From: RYN-431 sp036388295
GTDB taxonomy: Bacteria; Planctomycetota; Phycisphaerae; Tepidisphaerales; Tepidisphaeraceae
Assembly (NCBI GenBank): GCA_036388295.1
Contig: DASVSC010000272.1
Span: 1 to 17,626 of the forward strand
Length of the DNA stretch: 17,626 bases
Direction of reading: 5' to 3'
The first letter of the stretch is position 1. Each line of letters starts with the position of its first letter. This document shows, piece after piece, positions 12,591 to 17,626 of this stretch. The notes beneath the pieces are model-generated. The model had not been told where the DNA came from. It did not search any database and saw only the letters and a list, made by a program, of their open reading frames with translations. A program made the translations under genes and the position numbers.

Positions 12591-13412
12591 TCACGTCCAC
12601 GGGTGCTTGGGCCCGTCGTCATCATACAGGGACGCGTGCACGCGATCAGCCGATGCGGTTGGTGCTGCCGCGGCGGGCGGCGCTTCATACGAAACGCTGT
12701 ATGGCGCCTTCGGGGGTTCCCACGGCACGACCGACAGCGTTTCCAGGTTGAACTCGTTCACTCGGCACACGCGGGCGATCCGCGCGGCCTTGAGAGCGTC
12801 CCAGTCGGAATGCCCGCGTGCGCGAAACTCGCGGACGACCTTGCGCCAGGCGCCGATCGGCGAGCTGATGTAGTCGTACAGCGTGATGAGCTTCTCGGCC
12901 GTCGGCAGGCCGACGCGGTCGAGCGTGGACGCCATCGTCTGCTGGAGGTGTCGGCACTCGGCCTCAGCCGCGCTGACCTGCACCGTCTGGCCCGGCCGGC
13001 ACTTGCCCGGGCGGTGGTGCTCACCGGGAATGGTCATCATGTGCTCGTCAGTGGCGACGATGATCTTGCGCCCGCGCACATCGGGGCTGGTGGCGAGAAT
13101 GCCGATGATGTCGTCGGCTTCCAACATGGCCAGTTCTTTCACCACGCCACGGCGGCCGGCGAGTCCGGCGCGGGCGGTTTCGATGTTGTCCGGTGGGGCG
13201 GGTCGGCCGGCTTTGTACGCCGGATCCAAATCGTGCCTCCAGTAGCGGCGCGAGCGGTCCGACACAGCGACGATGGCGCGTGTGGCGTTCAGTTCGCGCA
13301 CGAGCTTGTCGATCATCTGACCTGCGAGTGGCCCGGGATCTTCGGCGCGGCTGTTGGCTGAGTGCACGGCTTTGTAGGCGATGGGGTCGCCGTCGATGAG
13401 GAGGGTGATCAT
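12591..13412 (-). CDS. 5'-3' exonuclease / FEN-PIN-like nuclease, altered active site
   Basis: A 273-aa protein with excellent Shine-Dalgarno GGAGG (13420-13424, seven bases before ATG 13412). Family landmarks are in order: LLIDGDPIAYKA (4-15, acidic D7/D9), RHDLDPAYKAGR (59-70), LEADDIIGILA (97-107), VATDEHMMTIPGEHH (119-133) and a remnant of the helix-hairpin motif, VGLPTAEKLI (167-176). In phage exonucleases of this kind the fourth motif reads DKD and the helix-hairpin region contains a DNIPG loop. Here the second Asp is replaced (TDEH) and the DNIPG part is missing, so activity may be changed or lost. The C-terminal 90 residues are extra. It would process RNA primers or DNA ends with the helicase, clamp and RusA encoded upstream. 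Confidence 0.75.
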   Translation of the reverse strand: MITLLIDGDPIAYKAVHSANSRAEDPGPLAGQMIDKLVRELNATRAIVAVSDRSRRYWRHDLDPAYKAGRPAPPDNIETARAGLAGRRGVVKELAMLEADDIIGILATSPDVRGRKIIVATDEHMMTIPGEHHRPGKCRPGQTVQVSAAEAECRHLQQTMASTLDRVGLPTAEKLITLYDYISSPIGAWRKVVREFRARGHSDWDALKAARIARVCRVNEFNLETLSVVPWEPPKAPYSVSYEAPPAAAAPTASADRVHASLYDDDGPKHPWT

Positions 13413-13732
13413 CTACATGCCTCCACGTCAGCGTCAGGATTCTCACGGCACGCCGACAGGTATTCTTGTACGAACTCGACTAATCCGTCGTAACTGCCCC
13501 ACCCGTTTGCTGGGTTGAAAGCTTTGAATCGCGGCGGGTCAGCCAGCAGCAAGGCCAGCGCCGTCGTCAGGGGCTCGATCAAGTCGCCCGCCTTTGTGAT
13601 GCCCAGCTCTTCGGGTCGCCACAGGTGTTGTTAGATTCCCGCTTCGCCAGCCATGGTGTTCAGGTTGTGCGTAATGTTGCTCTGGTGAACCGTCGTGCGC
13701 CTGACGGCCTTGAGGTAAACGTCTAGGCTCAT
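13409..13732 (-). pseudogene. Small phage protein gene interrupted by an in-frame TAA
   Basis: ATG 13732 starts MSLDVYLKAVRRTTVHQSNI, then THNLNTMAGEAGI, then TAA (13633-13631), and in the same frame continues QHLWRPEELGITKAGDLIEP ... NPANGWGSYDGLVEFVQEYL ... ENPDADVEACR to TGA at 13409. Both halves belong to one common small phage family, as I remember it, in which the stop position is normally Tyr (AGIYxHLWRPEE). A single-base change from TAC or TAT explains it. The rest shows no decay: the TGA overlaps the exonuclease ATG (ATGA), and GAGG precedes ATG 13732 closely. TAA is used as a normal stop elsewhere in the window (4743, 5038, 15336), so a different genetic code is unlikely. Function unknown. 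Confidence 0.75.
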
Positions 13733-13736
13733 CGCC

Positions 13737-14447
13737 TCACGCATCCTTTCTTGGTTGGGCGTCAGTGGTGTCGACCCCGGCAGGGGTGGCGGCAGCGGCG
13801 AGGGCTTCAGTTGAGTAGCACAAGTGTGACCAGTCGAGGCTGCCCATCATTTCCTCGCCATCGACTATGACGCGAGTGACAAGATCGGGCGACGGCCGCG
13901 TCTGCCATTGCGGCGAACCGACGCCGCAGCGGCACACGATGAGCGGTTGCCCGCCTTCGCCCCACACACGCATTCCGGGAGTGACAGGCACGCCGTCTGC
14001 CGTCTTGGGCAAGGCGTCCACGATCTGCTGCAGCCGGGCCAGTTGGGCGGCTTGGTCGGCGATCGTTGCGGCATCTCTTGCCATTCGTGCATCGGCGGCG
14101 GCAATTGCTTCGTCCAGGGCTTGCTGGACTACGTCGGATTGCTTGTCAAATGACGATATGGTTTGTTCAAGTGTGCTCATGGCTCTGTCCTTCGGGATAG
14201 TGCTGTCTGTCGGGGCGAACTTGCCGCAGCGGCGACGGCCGCGCTTACGCGTCCATTTCCGTTCCCGCCAATGCTTGTGCATGAACTTCGAGTCGTGCCG
14301 CTCGTGGCCGATGTGGAAGGCGTCGCAGCGGGCGCACCAGTAGACGCGGATCGTCTGATCGTGCGTTGTGTTGCGGTGCCGACGCACCATGTCGACGGCG
14401 ACGGTCTTGGTCATCATCACCTTGCCGCAGATGCCGCGTTGACTCAT
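13737..14447 (-). CDS. Zinc-ribbon segment joined to coiled-coil phage protein
   Basis: One 236-residue frame with two unlike parts. Residues 1-89 are basic, with C7, VYWCARCDAFHIGH (C38, C41, H45, H48) and many Arg/Lys. This is the small phage zinc-ribbon pattern (YRCPxCGxWHL). Residues 90-236 begin MSTLEQTISSFDKQSDVVQQ, continue as a coiled coil to about 140, then DALPKTADGVPVTPGMRVWG, a short domain I recall as a stand-alone phage protein. A strong internal Shine-Dalgarno precedes M90 (ATG 14180), so the second part is probably also made alone as a 147-aa protein. The first start (14447) also has GGAG at the right distance and overlaps the RusA stop as ATGA. Likely two genes whose stop was lost. 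Confidence 0.65.
   Translation of the reverse strand: MSQRGICGKVMMTKTVAVDMVRRHRNTTHDQTIRVYWCARCDAFHIGHERHDSKFMHKHWRERKWTRKRGRRRCGKFAPTDSTIPKDRAMSTLEQTISSFDKQSDVVQQALDEAIAAADARMARDAATIADQAAQLARLQQIVDALPKTADGVPVTPGMRVWGEGGQPLIVCRCGVGSPQWQTRPSPDLVTRVIVDGEEMMGSLDWSHLCYSTEALAAAATPAGVDTTDAQPRKDA
14188..14192 (-). promoter_or_regulatory. Internal Shine-Dalgarno for ATG 14180
   Basis: AAGGA on the minus strand lies seven bases before the in-frame ATG at 14180, where the coiled-coil part of the fused frame begins. It is as good as the ribosome-binding sites of neighbouring genes, which argues that translation starts here independently. Confidence 0.6.
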
Positions 14448-15160
14448 CGTGCCGCTCCGTCAAAGAGGGTTTCGGACTGGATGGGGGCCTTCGTGCGGCG
14501 GGGAGGCTGCGGTATGTGCGCCATCAACTCCACTACGATGCGCGCGCCAGGGTGGTCGCCGATCGCGTGGTAGAACTTCCTTACCGACCCGTCGCATACC
14601 TGCGCGTCGTCTTTCCAAAACCCCGCGTCAGTCAGCGCATCAAGCACTGCCTTTTCACAGTTGTCACGATCGGGCTTGGGAATGAAGGGCAGTTCACCGG
14701 CGGCGTTATCGGCATACCACGGCTCGCACAGGTACTGCGGCCGCGGCATCAGCAAGTCGATGCTGCACGAAATTGGCCCTTCGATCGGCGCTACGCCCAA
14801 CACGCCGGCTCGACTGAATGCGCGTCTGACATCTGCCTTCCACGCGTCGGCGGTGTCGGGCGTGTACGCGGCGTTGAACGGCTGGGGCGAGCGAGGATTA
14901 CGCGGGTCGAAGTCTTTCGGCACGATGATGTTGTCCCGCATACGCGGTTGACCCTTGGGGATGCCGAACACGCGTACGCTGATCACCGTGCCGACCGCGG
15001 GTGCCGGTCCATAGAACGGCGGGGGCTGTTTACGCGCACCACGAAAACGGAGCGGGCGCTTCACCTGGGCGAACGCGGCTTCCGACGCCTTCTTCCGCGC
15101 CGCGAACTTTTGCAGCATGGCCTGGCGCCAGCCGCTGCTGCTGTTGTCGGTGATGCTCAT
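14444..15160 (-). CDS. rusA: RusA-family Holliday junction resolvase
   Basis: From ATG 15160 (ATGA overlap with the preceding stop) the protein has 238 aa. The RusA fold begins at ISVRVFGIPKGQPR (60-73), and the signature follows: FIPKPDRDNCEKAVLDALTD (159-178), with the Asp residues of KPDxDN and of VLDAL, then FWKDDAQV (181-188), where D184-D185 complete the acidic cluster that binds magnesium, and a final strand ARIVVEL. RusA cleaves four-way junctions symmetrically and is commonly carried by lambdoid and other phages for recombination or to resolve branched DNA before packaging. It is longer than E. coli RusA (about 120 aa), with a basic helical 55-residue N-terminal extension and an insert at 75-105. 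A start at 15229 was rejected because it overlaps the upstream gene. Confidence 0.9.
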   Translation of the reverse strand: MSITDNSSSGWRQAMLQKFAARKKASEAAFAQVKRPLRFRGARKQPPPFYGPAPAVGTVISVRVFGIPKGQPRMRDNIIVPKDFDPRNPRSPQPFNAAYTPDTADAWKADVRRAFSRAGVLGVAPIEGPISCSIDLLMPRPQYLCEPWYADNAAGELPFIPKPDRDNCEKAVLDALTDAGFWKDDAQVCDGSVRKFYHAIGDHPGARIVVELMAHIPQPPRRTKAPIQSETLFDGAAR

Positions 15161-15318
15161 CTTCGACCTCGTCGTCTGCGCTGTCGCGCCTGTCGCCGCG
15201 CGTCGTATGCGGTGTCGAGGAACAACCACGCGTGCGACACGATGGCGGCCAGCAGCCTGAATGGTTGGATGAGTTTCACCAGGTCCTCACAAACAAATGC
15301 GACCACGCGGGCTTTCAC
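15157..15318 (-). CDS. Small basic protein with hydrophobic helix
   Basis: A GTG at 15318 gives 53 aa: MKARVVAFVCEDLVKLIQPF, RLLAAIVSHAWLFLDTAYDA, then a very basic end (RRQARQRRRRGRR). The middle (about 11-37) is a hydrophobic to amphipathic helix that could lie in or on a membrane. The stop overlaps the RusA ATG. The frame runs on to 15444, but that would place 108 bases inside the clamp gene, so a start after the clamp stop (15336) is preferred; no Shine-Dalgarno decides it. Unknown function. Confidence 0.45.
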   Translation of the reverse strand: MKARVVAFVCEDLVKLIQPFRLLAAIVSHAWLFLDTAYDARRQARQRRRRGRR

Positions 15319-15335
15319 CCGCGCGGCCGGTGTGG

Positions 15336-16637
15336 TTACGACGGGAGCGTCGTCTTTCTGCCGCCGGCTTTCGGGTCGAAGCCGGCCGCCTTCGCCGCGG
15401 CGAGGTAGTCGCTGTCCTTGAGCCCCTTGAGTGACGTGTGCCACGCCTTTACGTCGTCGGTGGTCCCCTTCGAACTGCTGAACGCCTTCCGCGGGTCTTT
15501 CGCCTGAGCCGGCGACATCACCTTCGCCAGGATGGCCTCGTCCATCTTCTCCCCGGTGGTGTTGTCCTGGTGAACGTCCTGCGGCACGCCGACGCTGATG
15601 AACCGCTGATTGAGGTACTCCATGAGCGATTCCTGCGCTTCGTCGCGTGCCTTCTCCTCCGGCGTCGCCGCCTTCATCGGCCGCTGAATCTTTCGCTCGG
15701 TGAAGTAGCTGTCAATCGCGGCGTCGAGCTTCTGGGCCTGTGCGTCTGTGAGCCCATTGATGCTGTTCACACTGCTGCCGGCCATCGTGACGTAGTCGAT
15801 CAGCTGGCCGATCGTCGTCAGTTCCGCCACATTCAGCTTCGCCTCGACGGCGTCGCTGATGTCCAGTTCACTGACGCCAGCTTCACGCCAGGCTGTATGC
15901 ATCTCCTGCTGGTCCGGGTCGCCGGCGTTCTCTTCCTTCGGCGCCTTCACCCACGCGCTGATCGCCGCCGGCATCACGACGGCCAGCAGCTCCACCGTTT
16001 CGCCGTCTGTGGCTTTCAGGCCCAGCGGCTTCTCAGGCTTGTCGGGCAGGAAGAGCTGTGCGGTGTGATCCCGGCCGACGATCTTCTCCACGACCTTCAA
16101 TGTGCTGGCCATGCGGTCGGGACTTACGCCGATGTCCGACTTCCCGAAGAGCGAGAAGTCAGGAATCATGTCCTCGAACGGCGGGTAGGGCAGCGTTTCG
16201 CCGTCCGTGCTCCACGATTGCCGTCCTTCGCCGGACGGCGTTTTGAAGATCAGTGAGAACGCGTTGTGCCGCTGCACCAGTGTGCACGTGGGCTCTTCGG
16301 CGTCTGACTTGGCGGCGATCTTGAGCACGGCGCGGGCGACGTCGCCCGGGATGATCGCGTCGACATGGCCGTCGAACAGCGCCTTGTCGTGGGTGACGAT
16401 CACCATCCGTCGCCCGTCGGTGCCCACAATGCTGATCTGGTCGGCCTTAGCCTTACCGTTGCCTTTCTTCGACAGGATCCGCAGCGTGCTCATCGCGAAC
16501 CTGGTGTCTTGGTTGAACGCCACGCCGACGGCGTTCAACATCCGAACCGGAAACGTCGCCTCGGCGACGCCGGGCTTCGGCTCCTTTTTAGGCTCACCGA
16601 CCTTGGCCGGTGCATTTCTCGTCATCGTGGCGGCCAT
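15336..16637 (-). CDS. Sliding-clamp-like protein with alpha-CTD-like HhH domain
   Basis: 433 aa, with AAAGGA eight bases before ATG 16637. Residues about 28-228 resemble the bacterial beta clamp: ISIVGTDGRRMVIVTHD (68-84; compare VATDGHRL in DnaN), a middle with SDIGVSPDRMASTLKVVEKI (167-186), and GLKATDGETVELLAVVMPAA (206-225), which ends like the clamp's IMPM strand. This is about two of the three clamp domains. Residues about 253-315 (GVSELDISDAVEAKLNVAEL, TTIGQLIDYV, NGLTDAQAQKLDAAIDSYF) match the helix-hairpin-helix fold of RNA polymerase alpha CTD. The rest is charged and helical, ending in a Lys-rich tail. It probably tethers replication or transcription proteins to DNA. The call is by motif, with moderate certainty for the clamp part. 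Confidence 0.7.
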   Translation of the reverse strand: MAATMTRNAPAKVGEPKKEPKPGVAEATFPVRMLNAVGVAFNQDTRFAMSTLRILSKKGNGKAKADQISIVGTDGRRMVIVTHDKALFDGHVDAIIPGDVARAVLKIAAKSDAEEPTCTLVQRHNAFSLIFKTPSGEGRQSWSTDGETLPYPPFEDMIPDFSLFGKSDIGVSPDRMASTLKVVEKIVGRDHTAQLFLPDKPEKPLGLKATDGETVELLAVVMPAAISAWVKAPKEENAGDPDQQEMHTAWREAGVSELDISDAVEAKLNVAELTTIGQLIDYVTMAGSSVNSINGLTDAQAQKLDAAIDSYFTERKIQRPMKAATPEEKARDEAQESLMEYLNQRFISVGVPQDVHQDNTTGEKMDEAILAKVMSPAQAKDPRKAFSSSKGTTDDVKAWHTSLKGLKDSDYLAAAKAAGFDPKAGGRKTTLPS

Positions 16638-16729
16638 GTGGACCGTCCTTTCAATTCAATTCTTCGGCCTCGCCTGGTACAGCGGTCGGCTACGTTGCCG
16701 GCCGCGGGCGAAACCGCTCGTACATCGCG

Positions 16730-17626
16730 CTACAGGTAGGACAACGCCTGCTGGGCGTCGGCCTCCATGCGCGCGTCATTCATCGGGCCTTGCCCGTTGT
16801 TCCAGTTTCCGACTCGTTGGTGATCACCGTCCCAGTACGCCTTTGCCACGCCCGTGCCGCCGGCCTTGTTCTTGGCCACGTTTAATTCCATCAAGTGGTC
16901 TTTCGGTACGCCGTCTGTCATTGCGGGGTTGTCGCGGTAGTAGTCCCGCCGGTGTACGAACACGATCAGGTCGCCGTCCTGTTCGAGGGCACCGCCTTCG
17001 CGCAGCGTCGTGAGGCTCGGCATGTTGTCGATGCCCTCACCCTGGCGATTGAGCTGGCAGACGCTGATGCCCACGACGTCGAGGCGGCGGTACAGCGCTT
17101 TGATCCGCTTGCTGATGACGGTGATTTGGTCGTTGCGGGATTCGTTCTTGCGGCCCGACTCGTAGTCGATCAGGTGCAGGTGATCGACCACGAGGACGTC
17201 GCACTCGTATTTGCGTTTCATCCGCCTCAGGCTGGCTTCAACTTGGGTCAACGTGGTGCACGTGTCGTCAATGAAGAACTGCAGTCCCTTGAACTCTTCC
17301 GCGTAGTGCTTGAGGGTCTCGTGCTCGCACTCCGACACGACGTCACGCTGAATCTTCCAGTTCTGCACCGGGCTCTCGTGCGCGAGCGCGTTATCGCCGA
17401 TCTTGATGCGGTCTTCTTCGATCGTGACGATGCCGACCCGCCAGCCGCCTTGTGCCAGCCGGATCAGAATGTCTTTTACGAAGGCAGATTTACCGCTGCC
17501 GGGCCGGCCGCCGATGATCGTGTTCTGCCGAAAGGGGAAGCCGCCGGTGATGCAGTCAAACGACGACTGCGCGTCGAAAGAGTTCAGACCCGGGTCACCT
17601 TCATCCAGGCCCGTGAGCAGGCGGCG
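16730..17626 (-). CDS. dnaB: DnaB-type replicative helicase, 5' end cut by window edge
   Basis: 298 codons are visible, open at the window edge. The RecA-like domain is complete: FDCITGGFPFRQNTIIGGRP runs into the Walker A GRPGSGKS (visible residues 40-47). Walker B is CDVLVVDHLHLID (142-154), followed by motif 3 GISVCQLNR (186-194) and LREGGALEQDGDLIVFVHR (208-226), the DnaB equivalent of LRESGxIEQDADxVxFLxR with the arginine finger region. It ends NNGQGPMNDARMEADAQQAL. The N-terminal primase-binding domain is not in the window. DnaB-type helicases unwind DNA 5' to 3' as hexamers at the fork, and the gene leads the phage replication block with the clamp downstream. A gap of 92 bases separates it from the clamp gene. 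Confidence 0.9.
   Translation of the reverse strand, partial: RRLLTGLDEGDPGLNSFDAQSSFDCITGGFPFRQNTIIGGRPGSGKSAFVKDILIRLAQGGWRVGIVTIEEDRIKIGDNALAHESPVQNWKIQRDVVSECEHETLKHYAEEFKGLQFFIDDTCTTLTQVEASLRRMKRKYECDVLVVDHLHLIDYESGRKNESRNDQITVISKRIKALYRRLDVVGISVCQLNRQGEGIDNMPSLTTLREGGALEQDGDLIVFVHRRDYYRDNPAMTDGVPKDHLMELNVAKNKAGGTGVAKAYWDGDHQRVGNWNNGQGPMNDARMEADAQQALSYL

Noticed and set aside
13409..13732. Alternative genetic code reading TAA as an amino acid
   Set aside because: TAA ends other genes cleanly (4743, 5038, 10625, 15336), and no other gene shows internal TAA, so recoding of the whole phage is not supported.
15438..16256. Plus-strand open frame of 272 codons opposite the clamp gene
   Set aside because: The minus strand encodes recognisable clamp motifs with a good ribosome-binding site; the plus frame has no motif and no start signal.
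16638..16729. Very short frame (MYERFRPRPAT) between helicase and clamp genes
   Set aside because: Eleven codons with no ribosome-binding site; nothing supports it as a gene or leader peptide.
1..17626. CRISPR array, insertion sequence or transposase
   Set aside because: No regularly spaced repeats, no transposase motifs and no terminal inverted repeats with target duplications were seen in reading the window.

Overview
The window is part of a temperate tailed bacteriophage (or a contig derived from one). It is GC-rich and very compact. Almost every gene lies on the minus strand, and most neighbours overlap by 1-4 bases as ATGA, GTGA, TTGA or TGATG stop-start junctions. The likely host is a planctomycete or close relative: the tyrosine integrase has the N-terminal PYPKFPLTPH...GRDFYFGRW segment and the Arg-less first catalytic box that I know from planctomycete integrases. 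Several small proteins (the GWGSYDGL-type protein, the AYALADAMMAAR-type protein) also look like families from phages of such hosts. The host call is from memory of these families; no search was run.

Read in the direction of transcription (high to low coordinates), the right part is the replication and recombination block. It holds a DnaB-type helicase (cut by the window edge), a sliding-clamp-like protein with an added alpha-CTD-like HhH domain, a small membrane protein, a RusA-type Holliday junction resolvase, a zinc-ribbon/coiled-coil protein, a small phage gene broken by an in-frame TAA, and a 5'-3' exonuclease-like protein with altered catalytic motifs. The centre (about 9.7-12.5 kb) is the lysogeny block: the integrase, a plus-strand excisionase/MerR-like HTH protein whose 3' end overlaps the integrase 3' end, an intergenic region with inverted repeats, and an upstream region holding what looks like a tRNA 3' half, a candidate attP. 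Phage genes on both sides of this block argue for a free phage genome rather than an integrated prophage.

From 9.7 to 5 kb runs a chain of small genes. Several encode putative DNA-binding proteins: a LuxR/GerE-like HTH, a short HTH protein and a stand-alone sigma-70 region-4-like protein. Others are small membrane or secreted proteins, including a 31-residue membrane peptide (5927-6022) and a 59-residue CxxC protein (7331-7510) that are easy to miss. From 5 to 4 kb is a set of small membrane, coiled-coil and lipoprotein-like genes in the position expected for a lysis cassette, although none shows a diagnostic holin or endolysin motif. The left end (4055 to 1) encodes virion-tip proteins: an SdrD B-like domain fused to a clan-A glycosidase-like domain, an unknown protein with a possible glycosidase-like core, and a tail-fibre-like protein running off the window.

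The most unusual features are the clamp/HhH fusion, the tail-associated glycosidase, the stand-alone sigma-4 protein, the recoded or broken gene at 13.4-13.7 kb, the hairpin covering the excisionase ribosome-binding region, and the tRNA-like element upstream of the integrase.
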